Assembly (NCBI RefSeq): GCF_004340875.1
Contig: NZ_SLXQ01000016.1
Location: forward strand, 1 to 64,000
DNA from: Tamaricihabitans halophyticus
GTDB taxonomy: Bacteria > Actinomycetota > Actinomycetes > Mycobacteriales > Pseudonocardiaceae
Reading direction: 5' to 3'
DNA length: 64,000 nt
Below the pieces are notes generated by a model that saw only the letters and a list, made by a program, of their open reading frames with translations, was not told where the DNA came from and searched no databases. Shown here one piece after another: positions 57,039 to 64,000 of the stretch (within the stretch, counting starts at the first letter, position 1; every line of letters starts with the position of its first letter). The position numbers and the translations under genes are program-made.

Positions 57039-58507
57039 GCGACGCGGATGACCGGTCCGGGCCGGCGGCTGGAGGAGCGATAGTGCCTGGTTCGCTGGAA
57101 CGGGTGCACCTGATTGGTATTGGCGGCGCCGGGATGAGCGGTATCGCGCGGATCCTGCTTGCCAGGGGCCATGCCGTTTCGGGTTCGGATGCCAAGGACT
57201 CCAGGGCGTTTCTGACGTTGCGCGCGCAGGGGGCGCGGATCGAAGTCGGCCAGCGTGCGGAAAACCTCGAACTGCTGGACGCCGAACCAACCGCGGTCGT
57301 GGTCTCCACCGCGATCAAGGAAAGTAACCCGGAGCTGCTTGCCGCGCGCGCCAAGGGATTGCCGGTGCTGCACCGGGCGCAGGCGTTGGCTGAACTGATG
57401 ATCGGACACCGGGTCGCCTGCATCGCGGGCACGCACGGCAAAACCTCCACCACCTCGATGCTGACCGTGGCGCTGCAGCACTGCGGTATGGATCCGTCGT
57501 TCGCGATCGGCGGCGATCTCAACGAATCGGGTGCCAACGCGCACCATGGCACGGGTGGGGTGTTCGTCGCCGAAGCCGATGAGAGTGACGGCTCGTTCCT
57601 GGCTTTCCAGCCTTCGGTGGCGGTGGTGACCAATGTGGAGGCCGACCATCTCGACCACCATGGCACCAGCGAGGCCTATGTCGCGGTGTTCGACGATTTC
57701 GTGCGTCGAGTGCGACCGGATGGCGTGCTGATCGTCTGTGCCGACGATCCGGGCGCGGTGGCCCTGGCCGAGCGGGTGCACGGGGTGCGTGTTCGCTACT
57801 ACGGGCGCTCGGCGACGGGTTCCTCGGACGCAACGGTGCTTGACTACCGGCCAAGCGGTACTGGTGGGGTAGTCACCGTGGCGCTCGAGGGCGCGGAGTT
57901 CGCGGTGCGAACCTCGGTGGTCGGCGAACATATGGCGGGTAACGCGATCGCCGCGCTGCTTGCTGGACTGGAACTCGGCGCGCCAAGGGAAGCGTTGCTG
58001 GACGGGCTCGCCGCCTTCGGTGGGGTGCGGCGGCGCTTCGAGTTCAAGGGGCGCAGTGTCGGTACCCCGCAAGGAGTGCGGGTCTATGACGACTACGCGC
58101 ATCACCCGACCGAGGTGGCCGCGCAGTTGCGCGCGGTGCGCGAGGCCGCCCGCCCAGGCAGGGTGATCGTGGTCTTCCAGCCGCACCTGTACTCGCGTAC
58201 CCGCGCCTTCGCCACTGAGTTCGGCACGGCCCTCGGCCTGGCCGACGAAGTCGTCGTGCTGGACGTCTACGGCGCGCGCGAGGAACCGGAACCGGGGATC
58301 AGCGGCGCGCTGATCGCCGAAGCGGTGCCGCTGCCGGCCGAACACGTGCACTACGAGCCCGCCTTCGATCGGGTTCCCGGACTGGTTGCGGATCTGGCCG
58401 CGGACGGCGATCTGGTGGTCACCATGGGCGCCGGGGACGTCACCATGCTCGGCCCCGAGGTGATCGTCGAACTGGACCGGCGTGCGGAAGGGGCCCCGCA
58501 GGGATGA
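57035..58507 (+). CDS. murC: UDP-MurNAc:L-Ala ligase MurC
   Basis: 490-aa Mur ligase. [18 protein letters not shown] at the N-terminus, ATP loop [42 protein letters not shown], and [24 protein letters not shown]. First amino acid ligation of the stem peptide. The start overlaps murG, the stop overlaps ftsQ. Confidence 0.94.
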   Translation: MSDADDRSGPAAGGAIVPGSLERVHLIGIGGAGMSGIARILLARGHAVSGSDAKDSRAFLTLRAQGARIEVGQRAENLELLDAEPTAVVVSTAIKESNPELLAARAKGLPVLHRAQALAELMIGHRVACIAGTHGKTSTTSMLTVALQHCGMDPSFAIGGDLNESGANAHHGTGGVFVAEADESDGSFLAFQPSVAVVTNVEADHLDHHGTSEAYVAVFDDFVRRVRPDGVLIVCADDPGAVALAERVHGVRVRYYGRSATGSSDATVLDYRPSGTGGVVTVALEGAEFAVRTSVVGEHMAGNAIAALLAGLELGAPREALLDGLAAFGGVRRRFEFKGRSVGTPQGVRVYDDYAHHPTEVAAQLRAVREAARPGRVIVVFQPHLYSRTRAFATEFGTALGLADEVVVLDVYGAREEPEPGISGALIAEAVPLPAEHVHYEPAFDRVPGLVADLAADGDLVVTMGAGDVTMLGPEVIVELDRRAEGAPQG

Positions 58508-59283
58508 CCACGACGCGGCGCGCGACGAGCAGGGCGCGAGCTCGCCGTGCTCGGTATGAGCGCCAGCGCGAGCGGGTCAACCGGTCGGACCGACATCCGA
58601 AACTGCCGAGCAGGCGCAGGGCACACGCGCGCCGTTGGGTGGCGCTCCTCGTCCTGCTCGGGGTACTCGGGGTGGCGTACCTGCTGCTGTTTTCCGGCGT
58701 GCTTGGGGTGCGTTCGGTGGAGGTCGACGGCACCACGGGGTTGTCCAAGCACGAGGTCCGGGCGGCGGCCGAGGTGCCGATGGGACAGCCGATGTTGCGA
58801 GTGGACACCGACGAGCTGGCCACCCGAGTGGTGGACAAACTGCCGAGGGCGGCGACCGCGGAAGTCTCCCGATCCTGGCCGAGCACGCTGCAGATCCAGG
58901 TCACCGAACGGGTGCCGATCGCCATTTTCGAAGCCGACGACGGTCCCCGGTTGGTGGACAAGCACAGCGTCGCGTTCAAACCGGCTGGCGACGTGCCCAA
59001 GGGGCTGCCGCGGCTGGAGTTGGACGCGGTGTCTCCCGAAGACAGGATCAGCACAGCCGTCATCAAATCCCTGCGGTCGATGCCGGAAGGGCTACGCGGG
59101 AAAGTGACATCCATGACCGCCGACACACCCGGCAGCGTGGAGTTCCGGTTGGCCGACGGAAAGCTTGTGCGCTGGGGTAACGCCGCCGACGGGGAGCGTA
59201 AGGCCGCGGTACTCGCCGCATTGCTGCAACAGCGGGGGAAGATCTTCGATGTATCCAGTCCCGAGCTGCCCACCGTGTCCTGA
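58504..59283 (+). CDS. ftsQ: Cell division protein FtsQ
   Basis: 259-aa bitopic protein. Arg-rich cytoplasmic part (about 40 residues), membrane helix [25 protein letters not shown] domain ([38 protein letters not shown]) and the FtsQ beta domain ([36 protein letters not shown]). Part of the FtsQ-L-B-type complex of the divisome. Overlaps murC by four bases. Confidence 0.92.
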   Translation: MTTTRRATSRARARRARYERQRERVNRSDRHPKLPSRRRAHARRWVALLVLLGVLGVAYLLLFSGVLGVRSVEVDGTTGLSKHEVRAAAEVPMGQPMLRVDTDELATRVVDKLPRAATAEVSRSWPSTLQIQVTERVPIAIFEADDGPRLVDKHSVAFKPAGDVPKGLPRLELDAVSPEDRISTAVIKSLRSMPEGLRGKVTSMTADTPGSVEFRLADGKLVRWGNAADGERKAAVLAALLQQRGKIFDVSSPELPTVS

Positions 59284-59601
59284 GCCGTCGACCGAGCCGA
59301 ACCGAGACGTGCGCCGACCGGGTCGCTGGTGTGCCGTCAGTGGGACGCGGACCAGGGGATATTACTCGGTGGCATCGGGGCTAACGAGGGGCCCGGCGAA
59401 CAACCGCCAGGTGAGCGGAAATTAATCTCCCCTTGCCGACACGCGGCGTGGCTGCTGGACCATGGCAGTCAGGATGCCTACCGTCCAGCAGAACGTTGGT
59501 AGTTGACATAACTCTAACCCTCTGGTTGAGGTTTAGGTTACGCGTTCGGTGTCGACCACACAACGGTGCAGTCAGTACCCATGATCAGGAAGGCGGATCC
59601 G
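59284..59601. other. 318-nt intergenic region ahead of ftsZ
   Basis: No gene seen. A TTGACA element at 59513-59518 is followed by three head-to-tail hexamers GGTTGA, GGTTTA, GGTTAC (59524-59541). This block, with CTAACC upstream forming a partial inverted repeat with GGTTTAG, is the likely ftsZ promoter zone. The rest shows no clear signal. Confidence 0.55.
59513..59541 (+). promoter_or_regulatory. Candidate ftsZ promoter with GGTTNN hexamer repeats
   Basis: TTGACA at 59513-59518 and TAGGTT at 59534-59539 (a TAnnnT -10 type) are 15 nt apart, slightly short. The triple GGTT repeat overlaps the -10, a placement suited to a repressor or to sigma-factor choice. About 60 nt before the ftsZ ATG. 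Confidence 0.45.
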
Positions 59602-61026
59602 ATGACGCCCCCGCACAACTACCTCGCGGTGATCAAGGTCGTCGGTATCGGCGGCGGCGGGGTCAACGCCGTGAACCGGATGATCGAGGTCGGCCTGAAA
59701 GGTGTCGAGTTCATCGCGGTGAACACGGATGCGCAGGCCCTGTTGATGTCCGACGCGGACGTCAAACTGGACATCGGTCGGGAACTGACCAGGGGACTTG
59801 GCGCGGGCGCCGCGCCGAGCGTCGGGCAGAAGGCCGCCGAGGACCACCGTGACGAGATCGAGGAAGTCCTCAAGGGCGCCGACATGGTGTTCGTGACCGC
59901 CGGCGAAGGCGGTGGCACCGGGACCGGCGGAGCGCCCGTGGTGGCGCAGATCGCGCGCAAGCTCGGCGCGCTCACCATCGGCGTCGTCACCCGCCCGTTC
60001 TCGTTCGAGGGCAAACGTCGCGGGCAGCAGGCTGAGGACGGAATCCAGGAGCTGCGAAACGAGTGCGACACGCTGATCGTGATTCCCAACGACCGGCTGC
60101 TGCAGCTCGGCGATATCAGCGTCTCGCTGATGGACGCGTTCCGCTCCGCGGACGAGGTGCTGCTCTCCGGTGTGCAGGGCATCACCGATCTGATCACCAC
60201 TCCCGGGCTGATCAACCTGGACTTCGCGGATGTGAAGAGCGTGATGTCCGGCGCGGGCAGCGCGCTGATGGGCATCGGCTCATCCAGGGGCGAGGGACGT
60301 GCCGTGCAAGCGGCCGAGAAGGCGATCAACTCGCCACTACTCGAGGCTTCCATGGACGGCGCGCATGGCGCGCTGCTGTCCATCGCCGGCGGATCCGATC
60401 TCGGCCTTTTCGAGATCAATGAGGCCGCCTCGCTGGTACAGGAGTCGGCGCATCCGGAAGCCAACATCATTTTCGGCACGGTGATCGATGACTCGCTCGG
60501 TGACGAGGTTCGGGTCACGGTGATCGCGGCCGGATTCGATGGCGGGACGCCCACGCACAAGAAGCTGGACCCGACGACGGTCGGTTCGCGGGGTGCCGCG
60601 ACGGCTTCTGCCGAAGCGGGGCAGGTCGGCGGCGCGGCGGATGGGAGCGGTGCCGCGGCGCAGTCCGCGGGGGCGCAATATCCCGCACAGCCCAACGAAC
60701 CGGCGGGTGGCCCGCAGCAGTCGGCAGCTCCCGCGACGGGTACCGGCCCCGGGGCCGGAGCGTCGAACCCGATGGGCGGCCCGATTGGTAACGGTGCCGC
60801 CGGTAATGGGCACGGCGGCAACGGATACGGCGGTAATGGGCTGGCGGGTAACGGACAGGCTCCGGTCACGCATGGTCCGGTAGGTGGCCCCCCACAGCCA
60901 GGGGCGACCCATCGTGGTGTTCCCGGTGAGCGTGGTCACCAGGGAAACCTGCCTGCCAGGGCCGTACCGGTCACCGAGGACCCCGGCGACGACGAGGTTG
61001 ACGTCCCACCGTTTATGCGCCGCTGA
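59602..61026 (+). CDS. ftsZ: Cell division GTPase FtsZ
   Basis: 474-aa tubulin homologue. [27 protein letters not shown], the tubulin signature [24 protein letters not shown] and the T7 loop [30 protein letters not shown] are intact, so it should polymerise. Residues about 320-460 form a disordered linker rich in Gly, Ala, Pro and Asn with GNG repeats, ending in DVPPFMRR, the tail that binds SepF/FtsW-type partners. ATG at 59602 has AGGAAGGCGG upstream. Confidence 0.96.
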   Translation: MTPPHNYLAVIKVVGIGGGGVNAVNRMIEVGLKGVEFIAVNTDAQALLMSDADVKLDIGRELTRGLGAGAAPSVGQKAAEDHRDEIEEVLKGADMVFVTAGEGGGTGTGGAPVVAQIARKLGALTIGVVTRPFSFEGKRRGQQAEDGIQELRNECDTLIVIPNDRLLQLGDISVSLMDAFRSADEVLLSGVQGITDLITTPGLINLDFADVKSVMSGAGSALMGIGSSRGEGRAVQAAEKAINSPLLEASMDGAHGALLSIAGGSDLGLFEINEAASLVQESAHPEANIIFGTVIDDSLGDEVRVTVIAAGFDGGTPTHKKLDPTTVGSRGAATASAEAGQVGGAADGSGAAAQSAGAQYPAQPNEPAGGPQQSAAPATGTGPGAGASNPMGGPIGNGAAGNGHGGNGYGGNGLAGNGQAPVTHGPVGGPPQPGATHRGVPGERGHQGNLPARAVPVTEDPGDDEVDVPPFMRR

Positions 61027-61096
61027 GTTCGCACGTAGCAGAATGCGAGGGTGAGGCCCGAAAACGGTTCGGGCGGCACAACCGGTGAGGTGCAGG

Positions 61097-61804
61097 GTGC
61101 GAGTTCGGCGAGTAATAACCACGCGCGATGGGGGAGCCTCGCGAGCGCCCTACGACTCGTTCAACCTTGGCGACCACGTCGGCGACGAGTCCGCCGCCGT
61201 CGGCACCAATCGCGCACGGCTGACCAGCGAGCTTGGCCTCGGCGCGGATCGCGTGGTGTGGATGGAACAGGTGCACGGCCGTACCGCCAGCGTGGTCAGC
61301 GGCCCGCGATCCGGGCCGGTACCGGCAACCGATGCGCTGGTCACGGCGCAGCCGGGGTTGGCGGTGGCGGCACTGGTCGCCGACTGTGTGCCGGTCCTAC
61401 TCGCGGATCCGGTCGCAGGCGTCGTCGCGGCCGCACATGCCGGCAGGGTCGGTGCCAGGGTCGGGGTGGTACCCGCGGCGCTCGCCGCGATGCGCACCGC
61501 CGGTGCGGAGCTGGCCAGAGTGGAGGCACTGCTCGGCCCGTCCATCTGCGGTGCCTGCTACGAGGTGCCCGCCGAGATGCGCGATGACGTGGAGGCGCGA
61601 CTACCAGGCAGTGGCTGCACGACCCGGAATGGATCGCCAGGGCTGGACCTGCGAGCTGGCCTGTGGCACGAGCTCACCGCCGCCGGAGTGGCCAAGATCG
61701 GCGTGGATCCGCGCTGCACGCTCGAGGAGCGCAGCCTGTTCAGCCACCGCCGAGAGGGCACCACCGGCCGATTCGCGGCGGTGACCTGGGTCGAGGCGGC
61801 GTGA
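61097..61804 (+). CDS. pgeF: Peptidoglycan editing factor PgeF (YfiH/laccase-domain)
   Basis: 235-aa multicopper polyphenol oxidase/YfiH-fold protein. VRRVITTRDGGASRAPYDSFNLGDHVGD, WMEQVHG, DALVTAQPGLAVAALVADCVPVLL, AAHAGRVG, and GPSICGACYEVP contain the family His and Cys residues. PgeF removes wrongly incorporated L-Ser from muropeptide precursors in E. coli. GTG at 61097 after GAGGTG gives the usual start; a GTG at 61085 is the alternative. The stop overlaps yggS (GTGA). Confidence 0.88.
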   Translation: MRVRRVITTRDGGASRAPYDSFNLGDHVGDESAAVGTNRARLTSELGLGADRVVWMEQVHGRTASVVSGPRSGPVPATDALVTAQPGLAVAALVADCVPVLLADPVAGVVAAAHAGRVGARVGVVPAALAAMRTAGAELARVEALLGPSICGACYEVPAEMRDDVEARLPGSGCTTRNGSPGLDLRAGLWHELTAAGVAKIGVDPRCTLEERSLFSHRREGTTGRFAAVTWVEAA

Positions 61805-62532
61805 CCGAACAGCGCAAAGCCGAGCTGGCCGAAGCGCTCGCCGAAGTCCGTGCGCGGATCGAGCGAGCCTGTGTACGCGCCGGCCGGTCACCGAGCGAGG
61901 TACGCATGCTCGCGGTCACCAAGACCTTTCCGGCCAGCGACGCCGCATTGCTCGCCGATCTCGGCGTCACCGATCTCGCGGAGAACAAGGTGCAGGAGGC
62001 CGCCGGCAAAGCGGCTGAAGTGGGGAGCCTGCGACCGGACGCGACGGTGCGCTGGCATCTGGTGGGGCAGCTGCAGCGGAACAAGGCCCGGTCGGTGGCG
62101 CGCTGGGCAGCGGAAGTGCAGACGGTCGACTCCACGCGGGTGGCCGGCGCGCTGGACAGGGCGGTGCGGTCGGCCCGGGAGAGCGGCGAACGGACCGGCC
62201 CGCTGGATGTTCTGGTGCAGCTGAGCCTGGACGACGATCCGGCGCGTGGCGGCTGCCCGGCCGCCGAACTTCCCGAAGTGATCGACAACATCACTCGTTC
62301 GAGTGAAATGTCGTTCCGTGGCCTGATGGCCGTGGCCCCGCTTGGTGTGTCACCCGATTCAGCGTTCGAACGGCTCGCGGAGATTGCTGCGCGTATTCGT
62401 CATGATCATCCCGAAGCGACCGAGTTGTCCGCTGGGATGAGCGGTGATCTCGACGAAGCCATCGCGCATGGGGCGACATGCGTGCGTGTCGGAACCGCAT
62501 TGCTCGGTGGCCGACGGTTAACCTCCGGATAG
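61801..62532 (+). CDS. yggS: PLP homeostasis protein YggS/PLPBP
   Basis: 243-aa alanine-racemase-fold PLP-binding protein without known enzymatic activity. The PLP lysine lies in VRMLAVTKTFPASDAALL; LAENKVQEAAGKAAEV, WHLVGQLQRNKAR, VDVLVQLSLDDDP-like text and LSAGMSGDLDEAIAHGATCVRVGTALLG are the family hallmarks. It keeps the usual place between ftsZ/pgeF and sepF in actinobacteria. Start overlaps pgeF. Confidence 0.92.
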   Translation: MTEQRKAELAEALAEVRARIERACVRAGRSPSEVRMLAVTKTFPASDAALLADLGVTDLAENKVQEAAGKAAEVGSLRPDATVRWHLVGQLQRNKARSVARWAAEVQTVDSTRVAGALDRAVRSARESGERTGPLDVLVQLSLDDDPARGGCPAAELPEVIDNITRSSEMSFRGLMAVAPLGVSPDSAFERLAEIAARIRHDHPEATELSAGMSGDLDEAIAHGATCVRVGTALLGGRRLTSG

Positions 62533-62650
62533 CAAAATCACCCGGTAGGTCCAGCCGTGCGATTCGGCGGCGGGAGTTCCGGGTGGGATCGGGGAGTGAG
62601 GGAGCCGGCTCACGGCGCGGGGTCCTTCTCGGCAGTCGCGGAGGAATGGC

Positions 62651-63304
62651 ATGAGCGCACTACAGAAGCTGAAGGCGTACTTCGGCATGGTGCCGGCGGA
62701 CGAGGACGACTACGGCCCCGAAGACGATTACCGCGGCGATTACCGAGACGGTTACCGGGACGACGACTACTACTACGACGACGAGTATGACGATCTTCCG
62801 GAACGTCCAGGGCGGTCTCGGCGCGGTTTTGACGGGGCACGTAGCGGATTTCGGTCCGACGATCTAGACGATGACTACGAGCCGACGCCGCGGGGTGGCG
62901 GTGGTCGGGGTGGTAGCCGACCGATGCCGGCGGTGCAGGGGGCGCTGGCGATGGACTCACGGCCGGAGCCGGTTGCCCGGCTGCGGTCGGTCCCAGAGAA
63001 CGCCCGGCAGTCGAGCAGTTACCCAATGGGAAGGATCACCACGCTGCACCCATCGAGTTTCCAGGAAGCTCGTACCATCGGGGAGAACTACCGGGAAGGT
63101 ACCCCGGTGATCATGAATCTCACAGATTTGGACGATGCCGACGCGCGTCGGCTGGTCGATTTCGCGGCGGGACTCGTGTTCGCCATGCGCGGCTCGATGG
63201 ACAAGGTCACCAACAAGGTGTTCTTGCTCTCACCGCCGGATATTGACGTCACCGCGGAAGACACCCGGCGTATTGCTGAGGGTGGGTTGTTTCACCGTGG
63301 CTGA
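62651..63304 (+). CDS. sepF: FtsZ-anchoring protein SepF
   Basis: 217-aa SepF. The N-terminal amphipathic membrane-binding helix is MSALQKLKAYFGMVP, followed by an acidic Asp/Tyr-rich linker (residues about 17-115) and the DUF552 domain (TTLHPSSFQEARTIGENYRE; TPVIMNLTDLDDADARRLVDFAAGLVFAMRGSM; KVFLLSPPDIDV). It tethers FtsZ to the membrane; actinobacteria lack FtsA and ZipA. GGAGGA precedes the ATG. The 118-nt gap before it contains inverted repeats CACCCGG (62539-62545) and CCGGGTG (62579-62585). Confidence 0.94.
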   Translation: MSALQKLKAYFGMVPADEDDYGPEDDYRGDYRDGYRDDDYYYDDEYDDLPERPGRSRRGFDGARSGFRSDDLDDDYEPTPRGGGGRGGSRPMPAVQGALAMDSRPEPVARLRSVPENARQSSSYPMGRITTLHPSSFQEARTIGENYREGTPVIMNLTDLDDADARRLVDFAAGLVFAMRGSMDKVTNKVFLLSPPDIDVTAEDTRRIAEGGLFHRG

Positions 63305-63324
63305 CAGATGGCAGAGTAGTAGGC

Positions 63325-63609
63325 GTGGATCCGGTCTTGATCGCGGTGTACTACCTGCTATTCGCGTTCTGGCTGCTACTCACGGCACGTGTCGTGGTTG
63401 AGCTGGTTCGTGCGTTTTCGCGTGAGTGGCGTCCCGCCGGAGGGGTTGCGGTGACGCTGGAGACCATCTACACAGTGACCGACCCACCCGTCCGGTTAGT
63501 CCGTCGGTTGATTCCGATGGTTCGGATTGGCGGCGTCGGACTGGACTTATCGATTATGGTGCTGCTGTTGGTTGTGTTCATACTGATGCAACTGGCATAT
63601 CCCGGGTGA
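63325..63609 (+). CDS. yggT: YggT-family membrane protein
   Basis: 94-aa protein with two hydrophobic helices (AVYYLLFAFWLLLTARVVVEL; GGVGLDLSIMVLLLVVFILMQL) separated by the YggT-typical ETIYTVTDPPVRLVRRLIP. Function unknown; regularly found between sepF and divIVA. GTG at 63325, weak ribosome site, 20 nt after sepF. Confidence 0.88.
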   Translation: MDPVLIAVYYLLFAFWLLLTARVVVELVRAFSREWRPAGGVAVTLETIYTVTDPPVRLVRRLIPMVRIGGVGLDLSIMVLLLVVFILMQLAYPG

Positions 63610-63658
63610 TCGGGGCTCCCGGGTGCCCGCAGAGCCATGGAGTGCGTGAGGTGATCTG

Positions 63659-64000
63659 ATGTCGTTGACCCCCGCTGACGTACATAACGTCGCGTTCAGC
63701 AAGCCTCCTATTGGCAAGCGGGGCTACAACGAGGACGAGGTAGATGCCTTCCTCGACCTGGTTGAGACGGAACTAGCTCGACTGATCGAGGAGAACAACG
63801 ACCTGCGGCAGCAGGTTGAGCAACTGGACGCGCAGCTGGAGACGGCGCGTTCGGACCTCGACAGCGCGCGGTCCAGCGCGAGCAGTTCGAGTGCGAGTCT
63901 GACGCCGCCCCGGGCGGCCGAGGAACCGCGTCGACTAGCCCCGGTGCCGCCACCCAGCGCGTTGGAGCAGACCGCGGGTGGAGCGGATGGCGGTGACCAC
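63659..64000 (+). CDS. wag31: Polar growth protein Wag31/DivIVA (cut by window end)
   Basis: First 114 codons of Div[23 protein letters not shown] and [19 protein letters not shown] form the lipid-binding DivIVA start; a coiled coil ([20 protein letters not shown]) and a Ser/Pro-rich linker follow until the window edge. In actinobacteria it recruits the pole-elongation machinery. ATG at 63659 follows GAGGTGA (63648-63654). The C-terminal coiled coil is outside the window. Confidence 0.93.
   Translation, partial: MSLTPADVHNVAFSKPPIGKRGYNEDEVDAFLDLVETELARLIEENNDLRQQVEQLDAQLETARSDLDSARSSASSSSASLTPPRAAEEPRRLAPVPPPSALEQTAGGADGGDH

Noticed and set aside
56981-58351. 456-codon open frame antisense to murC
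   Set aside because: Shadow of murC with low-complexity Arg/His content.
59619-60869. 416-codon open frame antisense to ftsZ
   Set aside because: Shadow of ftsZ; Ser/Pro-rich translation without domain pattern.

Overview
The window comes from a high-GC actinobacterium. Mce4 sterol-import genes, F420-dependent enzymes, Wag31/SepF-type division genes, frequent GTG/ATGA start overlaps, and the order DUF3040 - transglutaminase - DUF58 - MoxR - MraZ - dcw cluster suggest Mycobacteriales/Pseudonocardiales, most likely a Pseudonocardiaceae-like genome. The genus is an inference. No rRNA, tRNA or CRISPR array was seen.

Left part (1-37853) is a sterol catabolism locus. After the 3' tail of an IS110-type transposase (1-75) come a 3-ketosteroid delta1-dehydrogenase and a second KstD-superfamily flavoprotein. 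The ring A/B cleavage operon hsaA-hsaD-hsaC-hsaB follows, then a membrane Ser/Thr kinase, a KstR2-like TetR regulator and the sterol C26(27) oxidase CYP125. A minus-strand operon (15630 down to 11105) encodes a tandem DUF35 protein, Ltp4, Ltp3, an F420-dependent LLM oxidoreductase and a ketosteroid-isomerase-like protein. Facing it are an Rv3520c-like LLM oxidoreductase and an acyl-CoA ligase. Next are the divergent EchA19/FadD19 pair, an NPD-type flavoprotein, and FadE26/FadE27, which start side-chain beta-oxidation. An operon of alcohol dehydrogenase, Rv3502c-like SDR, aldehyde dehydrogenase and 3alpha/20beta-HSD-like SDR runs into yrbE4A-yrbE4B-mce4A-F, the sterol importer. Ten 14-bp palindromes matching the KstR operator TnnAACnnGTTnnA (seven full matches, three with one edge mismatch) precede most of these transcription units, so the locus behaves as a KstR regulon although kstR itself is not in the window.

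Right part (38127-64000) is the envelope and division region. It holds a DUF3040 membrane protein, a convergent operon moxR - DUF58 - transglutaminase, and then the dcw cluster mraZ, rsmH, ftsL, ftsI, murE, murF, mraY, murD, ftsW, murG, murC, ftsQ, ftsZ, followed by pgeF, yggS, sepF, yggT and the start of wag31/divIVA, which is cut by the window end. The 660-base gap between moxR and mraZ carries three arrays of TGGNN pentamers on a mostly 10-nt period. They resemble MraZ boxes, and two of the arrays point toward moxR.

Functional picture: Mce4 imports sterol; CYP125, the dehydrogenases and FadD/FadE/EchA/Ltp enzymes shorten the side chain; KstD and Hsa enzymes open the rings. FadD19, Ltp3 and Ltp4 together point to an ability to remove C24-branched (plant sterol) side chains.
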